From positions 124,001-188,000 of the forward strand of contig JACCGJ010001312.1 in NCBI GenBank assembly GCA_013407085.1: a DNA stretch of 64,000 nucleotides, in the 5' to 3' direction. This stretch comes from Atriophallophorus winterbourni. Lineage: Eukaryota; Platyhelminthes; Trematoda; Plagiorchiida; Microphallidae. Both the position numbers and the translations under genes were made by a program. A model generated the notes under the pieces. That model had not been told where the DNA came from and searched no databases. It saw only the letters and a list, made by a program, of their open reading frames with translations. Positions 45,801-53,240 of the stretch are shown here, piece after piece (position 1 is the stretch's first letter; each line of letters opens with the position of its first letter).

Positions 45801-46437
45801 TGTGTCTGTGCCAACTCTTCAGTGACATTTTATGTCCCACCATTCCCCATTTTTTAGAATTTTCACCGTCGTGGTTGTATGGCAGTTAAGAACTTGTTCC
45901 CGACGTTCATGATAAAGATTGTGATTTTAGCTGTTTAGCTCAAGCCCTTACGGAAATCCACGAATGCCGTAGCACGTCACGATAACACCTAATCCCTTTG
46001 CCTGTATTGCACCTAAGTATTTGTGTTTACTTTCAGTTGAACATACTAGTCAGCTTCCTCTCATTCACCCATACTACAATCTGTATAACAAATCGTTTTT
46101 ATTCCGTCTTACAATTTTCGTTTTTAGTCGCAGTGCACCTGATCGAGGTCGTCGCCATGCTTATTCAAATGATCGTAGACCTCAGCGGCCCCCTGTCGGG
46201 TCTTACCGACGATCACGCTCGCCTCCACCAAGACGTCGCGAGGAATATTCTTCTCCCAGTTATCGTCGAAGATCCCGTGTGGTCTCTAGCAGCAGGTCCA
46301 AAAGCCCTCCAGCAATTTATGGTTCCGGTACGCATGAGCGAAGCAGGGGTGAGATGAGTCCCGCAAACGGTGGCCGTTTTGTCCCTATGTCCAAAGGAAG
46401 CCGTGAATGGTCCGATCGAAGCATTTCGCCTAGATGA
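34692..46437 (+). CDS. tra2: Transformer-2-like RRM/RS splicing regulator (4 coding exons)
   Basis: Join 34692-34765, 42927-43204, 43298-43472 and 46128-46437; all introns are GT-AG and phases match, giving 278 codons to the TGA. An N-terminal arginine/serine-rich part (residues 1-80) leads to one RRM (about 81-160) with RNP2 VLGVFGLSL and RNP1 RSRGFGFVYF. A Tra2-specific linker follows (VDYSLTSGPHQPTPGMYLG), then a C-terminal RS region with RRSRSPPPRRRE. Tra2 proteins bind GAA-rich exonic enhancers in the nucleus and promote exon inclusion. The RRM and linker are what separate it from other SR proteins. Intron 1 is 8.2 kb and full of transposons; intron 3 is 2.7 kb. Exon 4 has two AG acceptors 6 bases apart. 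Confidence 0.93.
34766..35370. other. tra2 intron 1, leading part
   Basis: No repeat recognised here. AT-rich intronic sequence with short frames only. Confidence 0.5.
35376..36045 (-). mobile_element. pogo/Tigger-type DNA transposon, internally deleted (670 bp)
   Basis: Inverted ends CAGTGGAACCC...GTACAACGAA (35376-35398) and their complement at 36023-36045 are flanked by TA on both sides (35374-35375 and 36046-36047), the Tc1/mariner-superfamily target. Subterminal TTCGTTATAAGCGG-like words recur at both ends. The interior encodes only the C-terminal end of a pogo-type transposase on the - strand (35634-35425). Confidence 0.88.
35425..35634 (-). pseudogene. pogo-type transposase C-terminal remnant
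   Basis: A 70-codon frame with ARSALDLCRRFFRIKG, an amphipathic stretch, then LKQKSIASYFRKRE. The A..AL..L..FF ... KQ.SI..YF layout is the usual end of CENP-B/jerky/Tigger-type transposases. The DDE domain and helix-turn-helix are deleted. Confidence 0.7.
36046..36555. other. tra2 intron 1, no element recognised
   Basis: Intronic sequence between the pogo element and the first SINE-like copies. It includes TATATGCTTCGGATGGGAGC directly after the pogo end. Nothing else stands out. Confidence 0.4.
36556..36808 (+). repeat. SINE-like repeats, head-to-head inverted pair
   Basis: A + strand copy of the ~245-bp family (GAAAGCACAAGCCTGATCCA at 36616, to CTAGACAGATATG) is followed 45 bases later by a - strand partial copy (36748-36806, CCCACGTGCAGTC to GTGCTTTCATAA). 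A - strand piece also precedes it (36556-36600). The inverted halves could fold into a stem in the tra2 pre-mRNA. Confidence 0.7.
36807..36842. repeat. (CA)n(TA)n microsatellite
   Basis: ACACACACACACATATATAT followed by a further TA run. Its position, at the 3' end of the - strand RTE element, suggests it is that element's tail. Confidence 0.85.
36965..38055 (-). pseudogene. RTE-type reverse transcriptase and C-terminal tail
   Basis: Open on the - strand: GIPSKYVAILKELYSHSSGR, TTSGVRQGCPLSPFLFNFAI, VTDLDYADDIALLGDD (catalytic YADD) and the post-RT blocks FTYLGSCITAGG, LRRLARVWWQHRTSNVEVRH, RLRWLGHVLRMKPERL and RTRLPGWGPRD. The active site is intact. The N-terminal third of RT, with the first catalytic D, is gone. 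The open frame continues to 38221 but its first 55 residues are the antisense of the inverted 5' UTR. Confidence 0.88.
38056..38604 (+). other. RTE 5' UTR, inverted segment
   Basis: Reads GGACCTTGACGTGGTGCAGT ... CGTGCCTCGATGATCC then CTGCCTTGCGGGTTAGGCTT before the endonuclease frame. A related CGCTGCCTTGCGGGATATCC stretch appears at 41456-41476. Non-coding. Confidence 0.6.
38605..39590 (+). pseudogene. RTE-type AP endonuclease domain
   Basis: An open frame of the apurinic endonuclease of RTE LINEs: LASFNVRTLLQPGQQ (N-terminal), DICCLSETRF (catalytic E), VISAYAPTDCSVD, VVIMAGDLNARVGR (GDxN), HVWSQIDHIAISYRW and TTSVDSDHALV (SDH). All signature residues are present. Real coding seems to end near 39585, where a TATATATAT run starts; the frame stops at 39622-39624. 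The RT that should follow is on the other strand. Confidence 0.9.
39925..40155 (+). repeat. SINE-like repeat (~245 bp), full copy
   Basis: Starts GTATGAAAGCACAAGCCTGA, includes AGACTGCACGTGGGCTAAGA and GGTTGCCCAGACCTAGACAG, and a second half with GCATGCAGCTCACTACCGTT, GTTAGCCGTACAGC and a GCACGATTGCACATCCGTGC hairpin. No clear RNA polymerase III boxes are seen. Confidence 0.75.
40173..40400 (+). repeat. SINE-like repeat, diverged copy
   Basis: The same order of blocks as at 39925, but more diverged (AAGCCTGTTCCAGGCAAATT, CAGCATACATCTTACG). Confidence 0.65.
40800..41055 (+). repeat. SINE-like repeat, full copy
   Basis: Starts GTATGTATGAAAGCACAAGC and ends with the GCACGATTGCACATTCGTGC hairpin. 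Confidence 0.75.
41280..41700 (+). repeat. RTE-related non-coding repeat
   Basis: Blocks CACGAGTGGCTCCCCGAGCC, GAGTGACTGGCGCCTGAAAA and GCCGAGTGGTGCTGGAGACG recur in reverse orientation at 50640-51060. They look like 5'/internal parts of an RTE-type element or a derived SINE. No intact frame. Confidence 0.55.
41925..42040 (+). repeat. Segment shared with the hAT element
   Basis: Same sequence as 9645-9815 with deletions (GACAAGTGCACTCCGATAGT, GGTGGTAACTAGAGTTACTG, CAGTAGACAAAGGGTTG). No hAT inverted end was found next to it. Confidence 0.7.
42280..42495 (-). repeat. SINE-like repeat, reverse copy
   Basis: Reverse complement of the family: hairpin end first (GCACGGATATGCAATCGCGC), then GTGAGCTGCAGGCGAG, ending GGCTTGTGATTTCATATA. 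Confidence 0.75.
42550..42775 (-). repeat. SINE-like repeat, reverse copy, 150 bases before tra2 exon 2
   Basis: Reverse complement of the family (GCACGGATGTACAATCGTGC to GTTTGTGCTTTCATACC). Its distance to the exon 2 acceptor makes it the copy most likely to affect splicing. Confidence 0.75.
42927..43204 (+). CDS. tra2: tra2 coding exon 2
   Basis: Acceptor CACTCATCAG at 42917-42926, donor TCCG|GTGAGT. Encodes the end of the RS1 region (SYDRSARDRTPPRESNGYSS) and the first half of the RRM up to VYDNLSG. Confidence 0.92.
43298..43472 (+). CDS. tra2: tra2 coding exon 3
   Basis: Acceptor TTTGTATCAG; starts in RNP1 and covers the second half of the RRM and the Tra2 linker to LGKDK. Donor CG|GTATGC. 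Intron 2 is only 93 bases. Confidence 0.92.
43500..43790 (-). mobile_element. RTE-type LINE 3' end in tra2 intron 3
   Basis: On the - strand it ends in GGCC followed by AACAACAACAACAA. The preceding 120 bp (CGAATCGGACTGTTTAGTCA, CATCCATGGTCGAC) matches the + strand end at 55430-55550. Confidence 0.7.
43855..44200 (+). repeat. Intron 3 duplication, copy 1
   Basis: TGTTATGGACATCTTTTGAAATGTTTTG and neighbouring sequence repeat at 45590-45910 over about 200 contiguous bp (roughly 95% alike), then again around GGTTGTATGGCAGT. Confidence 0.8.
44201..45140. other. tra2 intron 3, centre
   Basis: Between the two duplicate copies. Nothing recognised; no open frame of note. Confidence 0.4.
45150..45235 (-). 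repeat. SINE-like repeat, reverse partial copy
   Basis: GCGCAACCTGACAGTATCTTAGCCC to GTTTTGTGATTATATGCATG: the first half of the family only. Confidence 0.65.
45590..45910 (+). repeat. Intron 3 duplication, copy 2
   Basis: Second copy of 43855-44200, with an internal deletion relative to it. Confidence 0.8.
46128..46437 (+). CDS. tra2: tra2 coding exon 4
   Basis: Begins after TTTTTAG (46121-46127), or alternatively after TCGCAG at 46133, in the same frame. Encodes the RS2 tail to TGA 46435-46437, rich in RS, SP and RR pairs. No canonical AATAAA is seen in the next 200 bases. Confidence 0.9.
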
Positions 46438-46439
46438 AT

Positions 46440-46670
46440 AGAAACGCTATTCTAACTCGGTTCAGCTCGCTGTTGTACTAACCGTGACGCATTTCCTATA
46501 CAAATTTTTTGTCTAATTTTCTGACTTTTGTATCGTTTTTCTTGCGTTGGTGTACTATTTCACTTGATTTGGCTGTTTATTTTTGTCCCTGAGATAAACG
46601 TCAGGATCGATTTCGATAACTATTGCACCTTCATACATTAATACACTGCCAATATTTAATCAAAATATAT
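46440..46670 (+). other. tra2 3' untranslated region (probable)
   Basis: T-rich sequence after the stop. A GAGATAAACG word at 46590 and AATATATGG at 46663 are weak polyadenylation candidates. It runs into a SINE-like copy at about 46670. Confidence 0.5.
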
Positions 46671-47160
46671 GGTGATGATCCAGGCAAAGTGATACACACC
46701 CATAGACTGTCAAGTTGCCAGACCTAGACAGATATGAGAGTTCGTTTCCCCTTTGGCCGCCGCTAGCTGCCGCTCGGCAGCCATCGCCTTCCAGCCATCC
46801 GGCTGCGCATCCAGACAAGGACCTGTGAACAATCATCCAGCGACCCAGCTGCGCATCAACCACAGGACTTGTCTACTTCGGTGTAGGCAACCGGGTAATA
46901 TCATGCCTACGTTCAACGATGCCGATGACAACGCTTTGTACCCCCCTTCTCGCTTTGTACATCTCATTGTTTATGTTGAACGGCACTATATCTGTATCAG
47001 ATTGTGCAAATATAATAATAATAAGACAGATATGAGAAGATAGAGATGGAAACGATAGTGAAACTCCAGCTTGTGTCAGCATGCAGCTTACTACCAGTGG
47101 CCAATCAATTTAGCACTGTTAGCCGCACAGCACAGAAGTATTGCGCGATTGCACATCGTA
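46670..47160 (+). repeat. SINE-like repeat, copy split by an inserted segment
   Basis: First-half blocks (GATCCAGGCAAAGTG ... CCTAGACAGATATGAG, 46677-46740) and second-half blocks (GTGAAACTCCAGCTTGTGTC to GCACATCGT, 47055-47160) are separated by about 300 bp of other sequence, including CTACTTCGGTGTAGGCAACC, an RTE 5' UTR-like stretch (compare 38440-38460). A partial CAGATATGAGAAGATAG repeat before the second half suggests a target duplication. Confidence 0.6.
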
Positions 47161-47334
47161 CAATTTAATCAAAACGCTAAAACTTGAGTGAAAGATATGC
47201 AGGGATTTTCGTTTGTCACACATTGGCATCGGTTTTGGCAAAGCTGTCGCACGGGGTAGCCTCTATATTAGCTTGGGCATTACCAATAGCTATTTAGTGG
47301 TGATGCCATCACGATTTTGACTGCATAGAACGTG

Positions 47335-47578
47335 TTCCGAGAATGGTATGAAAGCACAAGCTTGATCCAAGCAAAGTGCCGCACAGTCATAGACTGCATG
47401 TGGGCTAAGATGCTGTCAGGTTGCCCAGGCCTAGACAGATATGAGGAATAAAAAAGAACTGGAAATGGTAGTGAGACTCTAGCCCGTTTCAGCATGCAGC
47501 TCACTACCTCTGGCCAATCAATTTAGCACGGTGTTAGCCGCACAGCACAAAGTACTGCACGACTGCATATCCGTGTTC
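47335..47578 (+). repeat. SINE-like repeat, full copy
   Basis: GTATGAAAGCACAAGCTTGA to GCACGACTGCATATCCGTG. Confidence 0.75.
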
Positions 47579-47684
47579 CGAGAATGGCCCCTCATGACCT
47601 AATTTACCGCTCAAATGATTGAAACTGGTAGGTTGAGCAGCAGACTTGATGTTGGATCCGCCAATTCGTGTCTGCTCCGACAGC

Positions 47685-47900
47685 TTACTTACTTTACTTT
47701 TGTTTGCGGCTGGCCTCATTGATGTCTCGAATCACACCAGCCGACGCGCTTCGATCTGAGTCGAGATCGTCGCAGATCGTGATCCTGTCGCGTTCCCATC
47801 CCCGAACACCGTAGACGGTACGCAGTCCCAGGGCGTCTACGTCCTCCTTCACAGTTGACAGTCAGGTCTTCACTTGATCGCTTTGTCGCCGACAAACCGG
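47685..47900 (-). mobile_element. RTE-type LINE 3' end with (AAAGT)n tail
   Basis: A CTTACTTTACTTTTG end like 26283-26490; upstream coding is decayed but keeps the SDLDSDRS...VIRDINEA-like C-terminus. Confidence 0.6.
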
Positions 47901-48039
47901 TTTAGGGTTGAGGACGAGCGCTGAGTCTACCAGTGCAGTCTTCGCCGTTGGATGTGAACGGATAGTGGAGGTATTTCGTTGCATCGCACCCGAATGACAG
48001 CGTTAGATAACCGATCAGTATATCGAACGCCTGCATCGT

Positions 48040-48125
48040 CATTGACAGTAACTTAGCCCACGTGCAGTCCTTGACAGTGCGGCACATTCCCTGGATCTGC
48101 CTTGTGATTTCATACATACATACCG
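48040..48125 (-). repeat. SINE-like repeat, reverse partial copy
   Basis: TGACAGTAACTTAGCCCACG to GTGATTTCATACATACA. First half only. Confidence 0.65.
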
Positions 48126-48129
48126 TCAT

Positions 48130-49290
48130 TGACCAAGGATGGCGGTTTCGCTCTAGTTTGCGAACTTCAAGCGCTGTTCGCCAACATATGGACTGAGGAG
48201 CGCATTCCGATCACTTGAAGATAATCAGTAATTGCTCCGATTTTCTTGTAAAAATAATCGGGGTATCAGTCTCACTTCAGTAGCGCCTAACATATTGTCT
48301 CCATCCTGCTTCATCGGTTGAGTACCAAACGGGAAGAACAAATCCTTGAGGGGAAAACTGGTTTTCGTACCGGTCGAGGGTGCATAGATCAAATCGATTG
48401 CGAAAGTCTGCTGAGACATGGAGTGTTCGAGAAGTATGTTTGGATCTCAAAAACATTATATTGCAAACCTCGGACAATTGTCGTCCTCGGGCAATATCTC
48501 CAGCGGATTGCGTCAGGGCTGCGCTATGTCGCCGTTCCTTTTTTAACTCCGCGATTGATGTCCTAAGGAAAGCTTAAGTCGTATGGTTTGCGCCTGTGTT
48601 TAACTTCTGCCGGGTGAAAGAGCAACCGATCCAGAATATGCTTATGACATCGCACTTCTGGGGATGACCCTCAATGTAACAAACCCTCGAACGCCTGGCA
48701 CTTGAAGCTTCAAGGTATGGCATGTGCTTTGCGACTAACAAGTGTAAACCACTTACACATGACTGGAGCGGCTCTCCTAAATCTAACAATGTGTGATGTC
48801 AATATTGAATTGGTCGACAGCTTTGTTTACATCGGCAGTTGTATCTCTGTTGGCGGCTGTGTCGAGGACGATATCTCATAACGTGTACGCAAAGCGGGTG
48901 TAGCGTTCGCTAACCTTCGCCATTTGTGACGTCAATGCGATGTTTCACTCCATAATAAAGGTTGAGTGTACAAATCAGTGGTGCATTCTACACTACTGTA
49001 TGGCTGCGAAACGTGGTCTATTCTAGAGGAAGATGTCCGTCTGCCTTCAGTTTTTGACACCAGTTGTCTGCTTAGGGTTGCTAGCATTCGTTGGCATGAT
49101 CGTCTTACAAATATAGATGTCTGCAAGCAGGTGTTAGGACCAGGTGGCCACGGACTGAGAGAAATGCTGATGCTTGCTCGTTTGCGATGGTTGGGACATG
49201 TTTTAAGAATGCCTCCTCACCGTCGACCGTACCGGACCTTATTTGCAGAATCTGGGAGAAACGATCGGTTGGCCAGTTCATGACGTGGCG
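48130..49290 (+). pseudogene. RTE-type reverse transcriptase, decayed
   Basis: Pieces in several frames: NRGISLTSVAPNILS, GKTGFRTGRGCIDQI, SSGNISSGLRQGCAMSPFLF (the RQGC block), SFVYIGSCISVGGCVEDDIS, then the open stretch 48966-49283 (STLLYGCETWSILEEDVRLP, RLRWLGHVLRMPPHRR). Order and spacing fit one RTE element running left to right with many frameshifts. The YADD block is not recognisable. Confidence 0.75.
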
Positions 49291-49299
49291 CGTTGCCAC

Positions 49300-49900
49300 G
49301 AATTATTGTTTTATAAAATACAATAACAAAATCACATGCAGTGAATCTACAATAACAAGCTGCTTTTTGTGCATTTGCTTTTGCATATTCTACTTGCCCG
49401 CTTTCCTGTTTTCATGCGCTTGCTCGTCTGACTTTCCTATTTCATTTTGCTTGGCACATTGTCTGACTCCGGACTCGTGCTTCATGATGATGACGATTGA
49501 ACGATTTGCAATTCGTTAAGTTCCGTCAAAGAAGCCTAACGTAGTGAGCGCTAAAGGGGAACCGGTTGAGGGTAAGAAACTGCTCATCAATATCATCTAT
49601 GGGCTTCCTACGTTGGTTTGGGTTTCCTAAAGCTGCCAAGTTTAAACACATCCTATGGTTTTTATTTTGGCGGTTTTGCAGATGAAGTCGGAGTTTTGGG
49701 CGAGCGAGAGTGTTTCATCCCCACGATTGAACCTACAGTCCAGCACTGATGGCACCCAGCTGGCACGAATTAAGATATAAACGATCTGTTTCACTTTTTT
49801 CCATCGTTCGAGTACCAATTAACCAAGTTTTTCCTAGAGTGCTAGAACTTGGTGTTGCGAACACATAGGTGATGCGAGGCCGCAAACTCAATTAATCGGT
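49300..49900. other. Nothing firm
   Basis: Follows the RTE fragment; may be its 3' UTR. No tail or terminal repeat seen. Confidence 0.4.
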
Positions 49901-50330
49901 GATTGTGCAAAGGCTGGAGAAGCTGACTCGTGTAACGGATGGAGATGTGGTCACCAAAATACCTCAATTAGCTGCTGATTCCGAAGTCGCGATGAAAGTT
50001 CCAATCCATATTAACGCTTGAAGTTCAAAGGCTTTGGAGAATCACCGAGACGTCAAGCAAGGATATGTTTTCGCTCCCGCTCTGTTCGACATTTTTTACT
50101 CTGCTGCTTAAATACTTTTTCGATGAGAACAGAATGCATTTATTAGGGCTCGCATAAACCGATTATTCGACTCATTTATATAAAATCGGATAAAAACGAG
50201 TTTAAATGCTCACTGAAACTGATCTTACTGTCTCCACCTGACGACGGCCAACAGGCAGAAACCGGTAGGTGTGTGTGTAAGGGATGGGGATGTGAGCAAC
50301 GCATTACTTTGATTAAAAACCTGTTTGCAA
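49901..50330 (+). repeat. 430-bp direct repeat, copy 1
   Basis: Nearly identical to 51090-51518. It contains a relic RT block (DVKQGYVFAPALFDIFYSAA with a stop) and, near its end, a hammerhead-like CTGACGA...GAAACCGGTA (50238-50267). Confidence 0.85.
50234..50272 (+). ncRNA. Decayed hammerhead-like motif
   Basis: CCAC, CTGACGA, a GCC-AACA-GGC stem II, then GAAACCGGTA. The core fits CUGANGA/GAAA, and stem III is again ACCGGU, but stem I no longer pairs well (GGTG). Probably inactive. Confidence 0.5.
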
Positions 50331-50558
50331 CTCAATTAATAGGTGGTCGTTCTCGTAGCGCTGCCCTAAACCAAATCTGCCCAACAGTCGGTTGGTTGCA
50401 GCATCTGCTGGCCCAATGCGCGCGTTCCAATGTCCGGTCACAAACAATGTGTCGTTTCTATCGACGATGGATTGTAGTTGACCATAAAATTCTTGGGGAC
50501 AGGCGTCCAAGATATGAGTGATTGCTTGGCTGGATCACTGAAAATGATCTTACTGTCT

Positions 50559-50586
50559 CCACCTGATGACGGAAAACCGGTAGTGG
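50559..50586 (+). ncRNA. Hammerhead-like motif lacking stem II
   Basis: CCAC, CTGATGA, CGG, AAAACCGGTA, GTGG: stem I CCAC/GTGG and the CUGAUGA box are kept, but the stem II hairpin is collapsed. A decayed relative of 50234-50272. Confidence 0.45.
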
Positions 50587-50599
50587 CGTGTAACGGGTA

Positions 50600-51060
50600 C
50601 TTACTTTACTTTTGTGTGGCCATCTCCCGAATGATGAGTCGGCTTCAATGAAGAGCCTTGGGAATTTGGGTTCAAAGCGGCGTCCCCAGCACCACTCGGC
50701 GTTTGTTCGAGTCAGTTTCTCTAGCCCTTGCACAACCAAGTTCGGGCAGTTGCCAGTTTGCAGGCGCCAGTCACGCCCTCGCCTCTTCTCTGCTTGGTAG
50801 AAGCAGTTCCGCCGGGCTCGGTGAGCCACTCGTGCAGGCCAGAAGCTGGACTTGTTTGTCAGAGGCTATTTGTGAGCCGCGCCATATGGGAGCATTTTAT
50901 AGACAGTGGGAGCTTATCAACACTGCCACCCCTGGTTATGATAATCGTTGGAACCCTGTAACGAGCTATCTGCCCGAAGCAAACTGGTTTTCAGGTGCTA
51001 GTCACGCCCTCGCCCCTTCCACCGGGCTCGGGGAGCCTCTCGTGCATACCTCTTTCTGGC
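50600..51060 (-). repeat. RTE-derived repeat, reverse orientation
   Basis: Starts with the CTTACTTTACTTTTG tail end, then blocks shared with 41280-41700 in opposite orientation (CACCACTCGGCGTTTGTTCG, GCTCGGTGAGCCACTCGTGC). The last block repeats at 50990-51050. Open frames here are accidental. Confidence 0.6.
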
Positions 51061-51089
51061 AATTCCCTACTGCCTTGCACCTCTCACTT

Positions 51090-51518
51090 GATTGTGCAAA
51101 GGCTGGAGAAGCTGACTCGTGTAACGGATGGAGACGTGATCACCAAAATACCTCAATTAGCTGCTGATTCCGAAGTCGCGATGAAAGTTCCAATCCATAT
51201 TAACGCTTGAAGTTCAAAGGCTTTGGAGAATCACCGAGACGTCAAGCAAGGATATGTTTTCGCTCCCGCTCTGTTCGACATTTTTTACTCTGCTGCTTAA
51301 ATACTTTTTCGATGAGAACAGAATGCATTTATTAGGGCTCGCATAAACCGATTATTCGACTCATTTATATAAAATCGGATAAAAACGAGTTTAAATGCTC
51401 ACTGAAACTGATCTTACTGTCTCCACCTGACGACGGCCAACAGGCAGAAACCGGTAGGTGTGTGTGTAAGGGATGGGATTTGAGCAACACGTTACTTTGA
51501 TTAAAAACCTGTTTGCAA
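51090..51518 (+). repeat. 430-bp direct repeat, copy 2
   Basis: Copy of 49901-50330, with very few differences; it has the same hammerhead-like end (51427-51456). Confidence 0.85.
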
Positions 51519-51519
51519 A

Positions 51520-52130
51520 ATTTAGAACAAATCCAAAGAAGACAACTACGTACACAAGTACTATTTATTGTTATAAAAACAATCTTAATCTGTAACAATT
51601 TTATCAACATTTAGAAATTCCTAGATGATCGACATTTTTGCAAGCAATTTTTCAAGAAACGCAATGCATTGTGTGTTTTACCAGACAAACTTGTTCTAAT
51701 TTTAGCGATTGAGTTTAAATAAAATCCCACCATAGCGGCTAGTTTTCAAGTCTCTTTTCTTCCACAGGTTTCTTAATAAAAATGTTTAACCTTCTTGCAA
51801 TTTTCACAAGAGGTTGATTCGTATCTTGATTTAAGTCGATTTGAGGAAATCAAAGATTCGGTTGTTCCTCCTGAAGACCTCATGGTCTTGTGACACTTCG
51901 TGCATTGAACTTTATCACAAATTAGTCATGAAAGCTATCATATCAACAAATAGAATATTGATATTGAAAAGATCATTACAGATGTAATTTGATCTTAAAT
52001 AAACCTAAGATAATTTAAAATCCGAAGACGGATAAAAAAGGAAAATATTAAAACTACAAATATTACAAATAATGAAACCGGTTTTTATTGTTCCGTTTTG
52101 GTGATTATTACATGAAAATCGGTTTTATAA
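51520..52130. other. Nothing recognised
   Basis: AT-rich with short frames only. Confidence 0.4.
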
Positions 52131-52139
52131 AATTCAAGC

Positions 52140-52440
52140 AATAGTATTTTTCTATGCACGCGATGTGATGGAAGCTTTTAACTTGAATCGTTTGGGAGCA
52201 TTAATGAAAGTATTTTCAATCCGTAACCTGCTCTTTGCCGTCGATGCAGCCATTATCGTTTACTCCCAAGAGCATCTCAAGTCGCCATTGTACTACTTCT
52301 CGCTGGCATGCGTCCAATTTGGGCTGACAATCAGCATGAACAAGACCAAAGTCATTAGTCATCATCAATTTTGCAAACTGTTAGCTTTGTCATGTGCATA
52401 TCTTGGTTCTCCGTCGCGGATAACCTCTCGCTAAACTATG
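52140..52440 (+). mobile_element. LINE RT fragment
   Basis: An 89-codon frame: RNLLFAVDAAIIVYSQEHLK (a decayed FADD region, ...FAVDAA...), then SLACVQFGLTISMNKTKVIS, the block that follows the RT active site in RTE-like LINEs. The catalytic motif is mutated. Confidence 0.6.
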
Positions 52441-52571
52441 CCGCTCGGAGCGACAAAATTATTGATGCTTCTATGCAATATTCCCGATACTGAAAACTTG
52501 CGATGCCGGGTCTATCTGACTAGCCAATGGAAGGTACGGCGTGATATTATTTATGCCTAAAAGATTTTATC

Positions 52572-52680
52572 TAAGAAGAAGAAGAAATTGGCTTTATTCA
52601 TATAAACGAATTTTCAGCAGTTACAAAAATTTCACCAAATAATTTAAAACAAATTGACCGACAGGTCCCGATATCAATTT
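52572..52680 (-). mobile_element. 3' end of a LINE of the element C family
   Basis: AAGAAGAAGAAATTGGCTTTATTC matches the 3' terminus of element C at 24258-24287 (AATAAA plus CTT tail on the - strand). Only the end is recognisable. Confidence 0.6.
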
Positions 52681-52684
52681 GTCG

Positions 52685-53240
52685 AATGAACGATGTTTCT
52701 TTTCCGTCTTGATTGATAATTTCCACATGAGATCCAGTTTATTAACAAATGGTGTAACCAAAAGTTTTGAGACAAGTGTCACAACAATTCCCGGTATCTC
52801 GTAATTCGTTTAAAATTGCACGTCGGAAATTGACCTCAGTTGATACGAAAAAATGATGAATTTTTCCCACCGCGTTGACATTTAACAAAAAATGTTGAAA
52901 AAACCTGCGGAGAAATTATTTTATGCACGACCGATTTGAAGGCCCCGCGAATGACATGACACGTAGACATTTTTCAATTGTGGTAACAAAGTGACAAGCT
53001 GCACCTGAAGTTCACGTATTTTTTCAGCGGAATTTTAGCTGTGCGTGCATTCCTCAACATGGCTTTAGTTGAGAACCTTAATTTGACAATATACGAATGG
53101 GCACACCCTGATATTATCATTGCCCTAACCTGAACTTCCTCTCATCCTATTATATCCTAAATCCAAAGCTCACTCTATAAAACCACATGTCCCATGAATT
53201 TAAAAATCAAGTCAGCAAGCTGCTTCGGCTCTCATTCTGG
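52685..53240. other. Nothing recognised
   Basis: No motif found. It precedes the decayed RTE element. Confidence 0.35.

Noticed and set aside
36556..48125. tRNA-derived origin of the SINE-like family
   Set aside because: I looked for A and B boxes of a polymerase III promoter and found only weak matches.
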